A stretch of 6,477 nt of DNA, from positions 1-6,477 of the forward strand of contig CAILTC010000240.1 of assembly GCA_903837025.1 (NCBI GenBank), in the 5' to 3' direction. The stretch is from an uncultured Bacteroidota bacterium (GTDB lineage Bacteria; Bacteroidota; Bacteroidia; Flavobacteriales; Flavobacteriaceae). This document shows, in pieces, positions 1 through 6,477 of this stretch. Position numbers and translations under genes: made by a program. How positions within the stretch are numbered: position 1 is the stretch's first letter; the number at the start of each line of letters is the position of its first letter. A model generated the notes under the pieces. It saw only the letters and a program-made list of their open reading frames with translations. It was not told the DNA's origin and ran no database searches.

Positions 1-1203
1 GGTTGGAGATTGTCGAAAGAAGAGTTTTTCAAAAATGTACCCGTTATCAATGATATGAAAATCCGTGCTGGATGGGGTGAAGTAGGAAACGGACAAGTGG
101 GGAATTATTCTCATTATGGCTTAGTAAATCCAGGAGCAGCTTACGTAATAGGAGGTAATGTAGTTCCGGGAACAAATCCTTCTTCTCTTGAAAGTAATAA
201 TCTAAAATGGGAAACGACTAAGCAAACCGATATCGGTATTGACATTTCGTTATTGCACAATCGTTTGACATTAACAACCGATTATTATATCAAACTAACA
301 ACCGATATGTTGCTGAATAAAACAATACCAACAAGTACGGGGTTTGCAAATGCAATAATGAATATTGGTGCCATGGAAAATAGAGGTTTTGAATTTGCCG
401 TGAGTTCAAAAAATTTAGTTGGCGAATTCAAATGGAATACTGATTTTAATATTTCATTCAATAAAAATAAAATTACAAGTCTTCCGGGTGGATCAATACA
501 ATTAGGAGATTTGAATAACGATGGTAGAGGTTTAGTGGCAATAGCACAAGAAGGAAAACCATTAGGTAGTTTTTACGGATATGTTTCCCAAGGAGTTGAT
601 CCAGCAACGGGTATGATAAAATATAAAGATATAGATGGCGATGGAAAACTAAGTGATGGTGACAAAACAATTATTGGTAATGCGAATCCTAAATATACAC
701 TAGGTCTAACTAATGATTTTACCTACAAAAACTGGTCTTTAGATGTTTTCTTCCAAGGGGTTCAAGGCAATCAAATATTTAATGCTACCAGAATAGAAAC
801 CGAAGGAATGTATAATGCAAATAATCAATCGACAGCGGTGTTAAATCGTTGGACAACTCCTGGGCAAATTACCAATATTCCAGTAGCTGCTTACGGAAGT
901 GATCAAAATATGAAAATCTCTTCTCGCTTCATTGAAGACGGATCTTATATAAGATTAAAATCGATTACATTAGGGTATAACCTTTCAGAAAAATTAGCAA
1001 GTAAACTATATATGAGCAAAGTGCATTTATATTTAACGGCAGACAATGTTTTTACATTTACTAAATATTCAGGTTTTGATCCAGAAGTGAATTTTTATTC
1101 ACAAAGTGGTAATAATCCTTTGAAAAATATTGCTCCGGGTGTAGACTATGGAACTTATCCACAGACTAAAGATGTGATTTTTGGAGTTAACCTTACTTTT
1201 TAA
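1..1203 (+). CDS. SusC/RagA-like TonB-dependent outer-membrane transporter, C-terminal 400 residues (5' end outside window)
   Basis: This is the C-terminal part of a TonB-dependent beta-barrel that imports oligosaccharides across the outer membrane, working with the SusD lipoprotein encoded next. The frame is open from base 1 (GWRLSKEEFF), so the TTG at base 10 is not a real start; family members run to about 1000 residues, so roughly 600 are missing. SusC hallmarks, numbered from the first visible codon, are the MKIRAGWGEVGN segment near 19-30, the acidic loop DIDGDGKLSDGD at 210-221 followed by IIGNANPKYTLG, the barrel strand IEDGSYIRLKSITLGY at 311-326, DNVFTFTKYSGFDPEV around 348-363, and the ending FGVNLTF with a terminal Phe, as expected for a barrel inserted by the BAM machinery. 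The acidic loop resembles a calcium-binding loop and is common in SusC proteins. The plug, any carboxypeptidase-like N-terminal domain and the promoter lie outside the window. Substrate cannot be read from this part alone; chito-oligosaccharide is inferred from the GH20 gene downstream. Confidence 0.95.
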   Translation, partial: GWRLSKEEFFKNVPVINDMKIRAGWGEVGNGQVGNYSHYGLVNPGAAYVIGGNVVPGTNPSSLESNNLKWETTKQTDIGIDISLLHNRLTLTTDYYIKLTTDMLLNKTIPTSTGFANAIMNIGAMENRGFEFAVSSKNLVGEFKWNTDFNISFNKNKITSLPGGSIQLGDLNNDGRGLVAIAQEGKPLGSFYGYVSQGVDPATGMIKYKDIDGDGKLSDGDKTIIGNANPKYTLGLTNDFTYKNWSLDVFFQGVQGNQIFNATRIETEGMYNANNQSTAVLNRWTTPGQITNIPVAAYGSDQNMKISSRFIEDGSYIRLKSITLGYNLSEKLASKLYMSKVHLYLTADNVFTFTKYSGFDPEVNFYSQSGNNPLKNIAPGVDYGTYPQTKDVIFGVNLTF

Positions 1204-1223
1204 TACAATAAAATGAAATTATT

Positions 1224-2753
1224 ATGAAAAATAGATATTATAAATTAAGAATAATTGGTTGCTCATTGTTACTAGCTTCACTTTTTTCGTGTAGTAAAGA
1301 TTTTCTGGATGTAACTCCCAAGTCTGACCTAACAACAGGTAACGCATACAATTCAGCACAAGATCTTAGCAATGCACTCAACGGAGCTTATACTACTTTT
1401 TATACGGAATATTATCAGTGGGACGATGTCCTTTTAGGAGATGTTCGTTCAGATAATGCTTATGCTGGTGGTGGCGGAGATGCTCCCATTGTTGCTTATG
1501 ATCAATTGAATATTACTACTAGCAACAATAGAATGTTCAATAACTGGAGCCAACTTTATCAAGGAGTTGCTCGTTGTAACATTATCTTAGATAAGATAAA
1601 AGGAATTACCGATCCCGCTTTGGATCAAAATAATTTAAGACAGAATATTATTGGTCAAGCAAGTTTTTTACGCGCTTTTCATTATTTTAGACTAGTAAAA
1701 CTTTATGGTGGTGTTCCTATTGAACTTCATTCAAACTCTACAGATCCTGCGGTAATTAATTTAGCTCGTTCTACAGAAACTGAAGTTTACAATCAAATAG
1801 ATACAGACCTTCAAGTCGCTTTGATAAATTTGCCAGATAGTTATGTTGGTGGCGCAAGCGAAAACAAAGTGAGAGCAACGAAAGGGGCTGCAAATGCCTT
1901 ATTGGCCAAAATCTGGGCGCAAAGAAGTGATCGAGATTACAACAAAGTATTACAATATTGTAATGCGGTAATCGCCAGTCCAGCTGGCTATAATTTGGTT
2001 GCAAATTATGCTGATTTATTTGATGGTGATCACTATTTTAGTTCAGAATCTATTCTTGAAATATCTTTTGTAGCTGGAGGAAATCAAGCAAATTGGGGAG
2101 TTCAATTGTTCTTGGCGCCTGACGATGGATGGCAAAAATACTGTGTTCCCTCTAAAGATTTAGTGGGTGATTTTGACGCACAAAATGACCAAATACGTAA
2201 AAATGCAAGTCTTGTTTTTTGGACAGTAGATGCAAATGGAGCTCAAATTGCATGGGGTGACGAAAATTGGAATCCTTGCCAAGATCCAACTATTGGTACT
2301 CCTTTTGCCTTTAAAGAAAAACATCCTGCAGGATGGGCTAGTGGTGATCACCCATATTTGTTGCGTTTTGATGATGTTGTTTTATTAAAAGCCGAAGCGC
2401 AAAACGAATTAGGAGATTTAGCTGGGGCGTTGGTAACCGTAAATCAAATTCGGGCTAGAGTTAGTTTGCCTAATCTTACAGCGACATCTAAATCCGATTT
2501 AAAAACCAAAATCTTAAACGAAAGAAGATTAGAGTTTGCTTTCGAAGGACAACGTTGGGACGATTTAGTTCGTGCAGGTGTTTGTACCACGGTGATGAAT
2601 GGTTTGCATGAAGTTAAATATACTTGCTCAGGCGGAACGCCAAGTGCGCCAATTAGTATTAATTACAATTGTACTAATGAAAAATGGTTGTGTCCGATAC
2701 CGCAATTAGAAAGAGATGCAAATCCTAAATTGACACAAAATCCTGGGTATTAG
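1224..2753 (+). CDS. SusD/RagB-family nutrient-binding outer-membrane lipoprotein
   Basis: This is a complete 509-residue SusD homologue, the surface lipoprotein that caps its SusC partner and binds the incoming glycan. It has a lipoprotein signal peptide with lipobox L20-F21-S22-C23; Cys23 would be lipidated and is followed by SKDFLD. The N-terminal TPR-like part carries GQASFLRAFHYFRLVKLYGG at 144-163 and RATKGAANALLAKI at 217-230. The C-terminal SusD domain shows RFDDVVLLKAEAQNELG at 381-397 and ILNERRLEFAFEGQRWDDL at 430-448. The protein ends in the family-typical PIPQLERDANPKLTQNPGY at 491-509. The start gives a correct signal peptide and lies 20 bp after the susC stop, so the two are surely co-transcribed; the leader is A/T-rich with no clear Shine-Dalgarno. 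Eight cysteines remain after the lipidated one, four of them close together at 454, 468, 483 and 490, which is more than I expect for this family. Family assignment is secure; the ligand is inferred from the neighbouring GH20. Confidence 0.97.
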   Translation: MKNRYYKLRIIGCSLLLASLFSCSKDFLDVTPKSDLTTGNAYNSAQDLSNALNGAYTTFYTEYYQWDDVLLGDVRSDNAYAGGGGDAPIVAYDQLNITTSNNRMFNNWSQLYQGVARCNIILDKIKGITDPALDQNNLRQNIIGQASFLRAFHYFRLVKLYGGVPIELHSNSTDPAVINLARSTETEVYNQIDTDLQVALINLPDSYVGGASENKVRATKGAANALLAKIWAQRSDRDYNKVLQYCNAVIASPAGYNLVANYADLFDGDHYFSSESILEISFVAGGNQANWGVQLFLAPDDGWQKYCVPSKDLVGDFDAQNDQIRKNASLVFWTVDANGAQIAWGDENWNPCQDPTIGTPFAFKEKHPAGWASGDHPYLLRFDDVVLLKAEAQNELGDLAGALVTVNQIRARVSLPNLTATSKSDLKTKILNERRLEFAFEGQRWDDLVRAGVCTTVMNGLHEVKYTCSGGTPSAPISINYNCTNEKWLCPIPQLERDANPKLTQNPGY

Positions 2754-2793
2754 TTTTTATTTAATAATGTTTGTTTAAGTTTTTTTTGATTAT

Positions 2794-2831
2794 GAATACT
2801 TCGGAGATTTCTTCGAAGTATTCTTATTTTT
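2794..2831 (+). terminator. Intrinsic (rho-independent) terminator after the susD-like gene
   Basis: The arms GAATACTTCG (2794-2803) and CGAAGTATTC (2814-2823) are perfect reverse complements. The stem extends inward by GAG/CTT, including one G-U pair, leaving an ATTT tetraloop at 2807-2810, so it is about 13 bp long. It is followed at once by TTATTTTT, the U-tract expected of a terminator reading on the + strand. The hairpin starts 40 bp after the susD stop and ends 23 bp before the ATG of the next gene. No A-tract precedes it, so it should not terminate - strand transcription efficiently. As the downstream genes lie in the same direction with a very short leader, it probably acts as a partial terminator that lowers expression of the distal genes. 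Hairpin stability was judged by eye, without a folding energy. Confidence 0.85.
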
Positions 2832-2854
2832 ACCCGAACATAAATCCTATAATA

Positions 2855-3823
2855 ATGGAATACAAAACAATAACTCTGGTATTATTTTTTTTATTAGCAC
2901 TACTTTCTTGCTCTAATTCTAATCCCAATTTTGTTATTCCGGTCGTTCCTATTGATAATATGCCTCAACCCGTTCTAACAGGAAAGATGGTTTATCATAG
3001 TTATTCGTGTTATAATTGTTCGGATTCGAAATTATATCTTTATAATTTCAGTACCAACGAATTAACTTTATTGAGCCAGAATTGGACCATCACAAATCCG
3101 ATGAACGCTCACTTTTCACCCGACGGGACAAAAATCGTATTTATGGGAATGGCAAAGCCTACATTAAATTGGGATGTTTTTATTTATACCTTGGGAACCA
3201 ATGTTCAGCCCCAAAATCTTACCAAAAACTCACTTGCACGGGATGAAGATCCAAAATTTTCGCCAGACGGCACGAAAATTGTATTCAAACAAAATGGAGT
3301 TTTAAAAGAAATGGATACCTTGGGAAATATATTAAGAACTTTCTCCGTTCCTAATACCGAAGCATCAATGCCATATTATACAGTCGATGGGAATAGTATT
3401 TTATATTCGGGAAGCGAAGCTAATAATTTGGCTACAGCCGATATTATCAAATATTCTATCTTAAATAACACCACACAATCATTGGCCGCAGTGCCAAAAA
3501 TTAATGAATATTATCCCATTACGGTGGATGTAAATACTTTTTTATTTACCCAATCAACTACTAGCGATCAAGTTTATTTGGGCTATTTTAATGGAACTCC
3601 ATCTTTAAAACTCGCTTTCAACGAATCGGATTCGGATTTTTCAGATGCCTTTCCAGTCAACAGTCATACGGTAGTACTTTCAAGTACAAGAGCGGGAGGA
3701 AGAGGGCAATATGATTTGTATTTGGCAGATGAAATTAGCGGCAAAAAATGGTCTTTAAATATTTATAATCCTTATATTAACAGTTCAAACAATGAATTAG
3801 GAGCCTGTTATTCTCCTTTTTAA
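2855..3823 (+). CDS. TolB/PD40-type beta-propeller lipoprotein of unknown function
   Basis: From the ATG at 2855 this encodes 322 residues beginning with a clear lipoprotein signal, a hydrophobic stretch from residue 6 and lipobox L16-L17-S18-C19. The frame is open further upstream, to a TTG at 2771 and an ATG at 2792, but those starts would bury the signal peptide and lie before or within the terminator hairpin. The mature protein has PD40 (WD40-like) repeats of the TolB kind: AHFSPDGTKIVFMG at 85-98, PKFSPDGTKIVFKQ at 133-146, and a weaker PYYTVDGNSILYSG at 173-186. Degenerate units follow near 220-234 and 264-290, and the last strand is ELGACYSPF at the C-terminus. This suggests a propeller of about five or six blades. 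A CYNC motif at 52-55 lies before the first repeat. No catalytic motif is visible. It is probably anchored in the outer membrane and co-transcribed with the GH20 gene 19 bp downstream. A glycan-binding or scaffold role is possible by position only. Confidence 0.85.
   Translation: MEYKTITLVLFFLLALLSCSNSNPNFVIPVVPIDNMPQPVLTGKMVYHSYSCYNCSDSKLYLYNFSTNELTLLSQNWTITNPMNAHFSPDGTKIVFMGMAKPTLNWDVFIYTLGTNVQPQNLTKNSLARDEDPKFSPDGTKIVFKQNGVLKEMDTLGNILRTFSVPNTEASMPYYTVDGNSILYSGSEANNLATADIIKYSILNNTTQSLAAVPKINEYYPITVDVNTFLFTQSTTSDQVYLGYFNGTPSLKLAFNESDSDFSDAFPVNSHTVVLSSTRAGGRGQYDLYLADEISGKKWSLNIYNPYINSSNNELGACYSPF
3107..3292 (+). repeat. Two near-identical PD40 repeat units in the propeller lipoprotein
   Basis: The two best-conserved propeller motifs share the core FSPDGTKIVF and begin 144 bases (48 residues) apart, at 3107-3148 and 3251-3292, which fits one blade of a TolB-like propeller. 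The DNA of the two cores differs mainly at third codon positions, so this looks like an old protein repeat kept by selection and not a recent duplication. Confidence 0.8.
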
Positions 3824-3842
3824 ATTAAAAAAAATCAGTTTT

Positions 3843-6389
3843 ATGAAAGATTCGATTCTAGTTTTATTCGCATTATTCCTGTATTCTACTTCAATTCATT
3901 CGCAAAAAAAACCTTTGTTTGATGCCAATAAACTGCAATTAAATTGGGAATTAATTGCCAATAATTACAATAAAGAGCCTAAGGTTTTAGCCAATTTTAA
4001 GTTTACCAATACTGCAAAAATTGATTTTCCGTCATCGGGATGGACGATTTATTTTAACTATAACAGAAATATTTTGCCGAGTTTAAAAGAGGCTGATTTT
4101 ACGATTACACACATTAACGGTGATTTGTACCAAATGAAGCCTAGTTCTAAATTTAAAGGAATAAAACCCAATAAAAGCATAGATTTTCAATATTTAACTC
4201 AAGGAATGGTGCTTAATTTTACTGCTGCGCCAATGGGTTTCTACATCGTTTGGGACACTAATCCTGACAAAGGATATAGCCTGAAAAACGTTGTTTTGAA
4301 ACCAATTGTTGATCCTTCGGTTAATTTTGTAACAGCCGAAAGTACTTTTCAAAACAACAAACGAATTGCAACTATTCCGGTTGATAGTTTGCCAAAAATT
4401 TTTCCTTCTCCAAAATCTTTCACAAAGGTAGCCGGTGATTTTGTTTTGGATAAAAATGTTGCTATTCAATCGGATTCCGAATTTTTAGGCGAAGCCAAAT
4501 ATCTTTCGAATGAGTTAAGTAAAATTCTCGAAAGCAAAATTGGCGTTAATCCAACTGCCTTCAAAGGCAAACAAATACTATTTAAGAAAGCCAATTTAAA
4601 AGAAGAAGAATATATTCTTGATATTCAATCGGACAAAATTGAAATTTCAGCATCAACAACGAGTGGGATTTTCTACGGAATTCAATCCTTAAAATCGCTT
4701 TTACCTTCCGATTCTTGGAAGAAAAAAACAGCCTCAATTACTGTTTCTAATTGTTATGTAAATGACGAACCACGTTTCGAATTTCGTGGTTTTATGTTTG
4801 ACGTAGCGCGTAATTTTCAAACAAAAGAATCCATTTTCAAAATCCTTGATGCGATGTCCTTGTATAAAATGAATACGTTTCATTTCCATTTTAGCGATGA
4901 TGAAGGGTGGCGCATCGAAATTCCTTCCTTGCCAGAATTAACCCAAGTTGGATCAAAACGCGGATTTACGTTAGACAGCAAAAACTTTTTGCCTTCATCC
5001 TACGGAACGGGTCCCGACACAGGAGTTTTCCCGGGAAGTGGTTATTATACGAAACAAGATTTTATCGAAATTTTAAAATATGCCACCGAAAGGCATATTC
5101 AAGTTATCCCCGAAATAGAATCGCCAGGACATAGTCGTGCAGCCATTATGGCAATGAATAATCGCTACGAAAGGTATTTAAAATTGGGCAATCAAGAGGA
5201 AGCGCAGCGGTATATGCTTCGGGATATCAATGATAAATCTGTTCATAAATCGGCACAATTATGGACGGATAATGTGATGTGTGTGGCTTTGCCATCGACT
5301 TATACTTTTATGGAGAAAGTTATCGATGAAATTTTAGCAATGTATAAAGAAGCCCATGCGCCTATTTCTACGATTCATCTTGGTGGCGATGAGGTGCCTG
5401 CCGGAACATGGAAACTTTCGCCATTATGCAATCAATTAATTGCCGAAAATAATAACAAGCTGAAATCGACGGATGATTTGTGGTATTATTATTTCGACAA
5501 AATGGAAAAAATTGCATCAACTCGTAATCTTTCCGTTTCGGGTTGGGAAGAAATCGCCATGCGAAAAACAGTTTTAGACGGTAAAAACGCCTATATTCCT
5601 AATCCTGATTTTGCCAATAAAGGATTTCGCGCCCATGTTTGGAATAACGGAATAGGTTGGGGATCGGAAGATTTGCCCTATAAATTAGCCAATGCTGGTT
5701 ATAAAGTGATTCTTTCTTGTGTGAGTAATTTATACTTTGATTTAGCTTACGAAAAAGCAGCCGATGAACCGGGTGCTTATTGGGCAGGATTTAATGATAT
5801 TGACAAATCGTTTTATTTCATCCCTTTCAACTATTATAAAAACACAAAGGAAGATTCGTCAGGAAACCCTATTAATTCTAATTTTTTTAACGAAAAAGTA
5901 CGTTTGACAGATTATGGAAAATCGAATATACTTGGAATTCAAGGGCAGCTTTTTAGTGAAAACGTTCGAAATGCTAAAACCTTAGATTATTTATTGTATC
6001 CAAAATTATTAGCATTAGCTCAACGTGCCTGGGCAAAAGATCCTTCTTGGGCTACCGAAACTGATAAGGCCAAAGCCGAAATCGCCTATGATAAAGAGTG
6101 GTCATTATTTGTAAATGTCCTCGGTAACAAAGAATTACCCCGATTAGATTATTACGCCGGAGGCTTTAATTATCGAATTCCGCCAGTTGGAGCTATTATT
6201 GTAAATTCGGAAGTAGTGGCTAATATTCAAATTCCAGGATTCACGATTCGCTATACAACTGATGGTTCTGTGCCAACAATTAAAAGCAATATTTATAAAA
6301 ATCCGATTGCTAAAAAAGGAAAAATTACGCTTTCGGCTTTTTCGAAAAACGGAAGAAATGGAAAATTAACTATACTGGAAAACAAATAA
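3843..6389 (+). CDS. GH20 beta-N-acetylhexosaminidase, chitobiase type (four-domain)
   Basis: This 848-residue enzyme should release terminal GlcNAc from the non-reducing end of chito-oligosaccharides. A Sec signal peptide (hydrophobic 4-18, likely cleavage before Q21) and the lack of a lipobox or recognisable type IX sorting domain suggest a soluble periplasmic protein. Domain order matches Serratia chitobiase (about 885 residues): an N-terminal CHB_HEX beta-sandwich (about 28-155, LQLNWELIANNYNKEPKV), a GH20b domain (about 182-310), the TIM barrel (about 311-732) and a C-terminal Ig-like CHB_HEX_C domain (about 770-848, TIRYTTDGSVPTIKS). Active-site features are Arg315 in FRGFMFDVARNF, SDDEGWR at 351-357, PEIESPGHSRA at 423-433, and the substrate-assisted catalytic pair Asp516-Glu517 in HLGGDEVP. 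Trp568, Trp600 and Trp647 probably line the sugar pocket. In GIQGQLFSENVR (698-709), Phe704 replaces the Trp seen in the Serratia motif LWSE; Glu706 is kept. The start lies 19 bp after the propeller gene with no terminator between, so the two form one unit. Family is certain; chitin-derived substrate is likely but not proven. Confidence 0.96.
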   Translation: MKDSILVLFALFLYSTSIHSQKKPLFDANKLQLNWELIANNYNKEPKVLANFKFTNTAKIDFPSSGWTIYFNYNRNILPSLKEADFTITHINGDLYQMKPSSKFKGIKPNKSIDFQYLTQGMVLNFTAAPMGFYIVWDTNPDKGYSLKNVVLKPIVDPSVNFVTAESTFQNNKRIATIPVDSLPKIFPSPKSFTKVAGDFVLDKNVAIQSDSEFLGEAKYLSNELSKILESKIGVNPTAFKGKQILFKKANLKEEEYILDIQSDKIEISASTTSGIFYGIQSLKSLLPSDSWKKKTASITVSNCYVNDEPRFEFRGFMFDVARNFQTKESIFKILDAMSLYKMNTFHFHFSDDEGWRIEIPSLPELTQVGSKRGFTLDSKNFLPSSYGTGPDTGVFPGSGYYTKQDFIEILKYATERHIQVIPEIESPGHSRAAIMAMNNRYERYLKLGNQEEAQRYMLRDINDKSVHKSAQLWTDNVMCVALPSTYTFMEKVIDEILAMYKEAHAPISTIHLGGDEVPAGTWKLSPLCNQLIAENNNKLKSTDDLWYYYFDKMEKIASTRNLSVSGWEEIAMRKTVLDGKNAYIPNPDFANKGFRAHVWNNGIGWGSEDLPYKLANAGYKVILSCVSNLYFDLAYEKAADEPGAYWAGFNDIDKSFYFIPFNYYKNTKEDSSGNPINSNFFNEKVRLTDYGKSNILGIQGQLFSENVRNAKTLDYLLYPKLLALAQRAWAKDPSWATETDKAKAEIAYDKEWSLFVNVLGNKELPRLDYYAGGFNYRIPPVGAIIVNSEVVANIQIPGFTIRYTTDGSVPTIKSNIYKNPIAKKGKITLSAFSKNGRNGKLTILENK

Positions 6390-6424
6390 ATAGTATGGTA
6401 CTACAAGACAACACCATTTGTTTT
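6379..6424. terminator. Possible weak bidirectional terminator between convergent genes
   Basis: A perfect 9-bp inverted repeat, AAAACAAAT at 6379-6387 and ATTTGTTTT at 6416-6424, spans the stop codons of the GH20 gene and the convergent - strand frame. Within its 28-base loop lies a smaller hairpin, TAGTA/TACTA around a TGG loop (6391-6403). The outer stem is almost all A/T and would double as A- and U-tract for both strands. Position between convergent genes supports a terminator; the weak pairing and long loop argue against a strong one. Confidence 0.35.
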
Positions 6425-6477
6425 TATCCGTGAACGGTTTCTTTTTTTCCGTAGTTGGTGATGAGTTCGCCTTCAAA
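6424..6477 (-). CDS. C-terminal 17 codons of a convergent gene, product unknown
   Basis: Read on the - strand from the window edge, the sequence gives FEGELITNYGKKETVHG followed by TAA at 6426-6424, ending 34 bp after the GH20 stop. The residues look protein-like, and the convergent arrangement with a shared inverted repeat in the gap fits a real gene end. A second - strand frame is also open across this short stretch, and 17 residues are too few to name a family. The gene's start and function lie outside the window. Confidence 0.5.
   Translation of the reverse strand, partial: FEGELITNYGKKETVHG

Noticed and set aside
10..12. TTG at base 10 as the start of the first gene
   Set aside because: The frame is open from base 1 and the residues GWRLSKEEFF continue a SusC barrel; the gene is truncated by the window edge.
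660..720. Acidic GDGDG-like loop in the SusC part as an unusual calcium-binding insertion
   Set aside because: DxDGDGxxxxxD followed by IIGxxNPK is a routine feature of SusC-family barrels, so it is not novel.
1213..1227. Four-codon frame (MKLL, stop) whose TGA overlaps the ATG of the susD-like gene
   Set aside because: It could suggest translational coupling, but such tiny frames arise by chance in A/T-rich leaders and nothing else supports it.
2754..2793. Promoter between the susD-like gene and the propeller gene, based on TTTG at 2770-2773
   Set aside because: The -7 match is AAtgTTTG where TAnnTTTG is expected, I see no convincing -33 TTTG at the right distance, and a transcript from there would run straight into the terminator hairpin.
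4194..4469. 91-codon - strand frame opposite the GH20 gene, with shorter ones opposite the susC- and susD-like genes
   Set aside because: All lie antisense to well-conserved coding sequence and their translations resemble no protein family; they are antisense shadows.
4907..5134. 75-codon + strand frame inside the GH20 gene
   Set aside because: It is a shadow of the GH20 catalytic domain in another frame, with no recognisable motif and no leader of its own.

Overview
This window is part of a polysaccharide-utilization locus (PUL) from a Bacteroidota member, most likely a Flavobacterium-like member of Flavobacteriia. The grounds are an adjacent SusC/SusD pair, lipoprotein signals of Bacteroidota type, low GC with A/T-rich third positions, no clear Shine-Dalgarno sequences, and very A/T-rich translation starts. 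Genus is inferred from style, not from a marker gene.

Layout, left to right. Bases 1-1203 hold the last 400 codons of a SusC-like TonB-dependent outer-membrane transporter whose start lies outside the window. After 20 bp comes a complete SusD-like surface lipoprotein (1224-2753). A strong intrinsic terminator hairpin follows at 2794-2831. Then come a TolB/PD40-type beta-propeller lipoprotein of unknown function (2855-3823) and, 19 bp on, a large GH20 beta-N-acetylhexosaminidase with four-domain chitobiase architecture (3843-6389). All four genes are on the + strand. The last 54 bases (6424-6477) read on the - strand as the C-terminal end of a convergent gene that cannot be identified. No gap between genes exceeds about 100 bp. 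No RNA genes, mobile elements or CRISPR arrays were seen.

How the genes probably work together: SusD would capture a GlcNAc-containing oligosaccharide at the cell surface, and the SusC channel would import it using TonB energy. The periplasmic GH20 enzyme would then remove GlcNAc from the non-reducing end. The closest architecture I recognise for the enzyme is Serratia-type chitobiase, so chito-oligosaccharides are the best guess for the substrate. The propeller lipoprotein sits where many PULs encode an extra surface glycan-binding protein, but its role is not shown by sequence. The terminator after susD suggests the transporter pair is transcribed at a higher level than the downstream genes.

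Most of the window is a recognisable PUL and not a new system. The points most worth checking are the propeller lipoprotein, a Trp-to-Phe change in a GH20 active-site motif, and the intra-operon terminator that also decides the start codon of the third gene.
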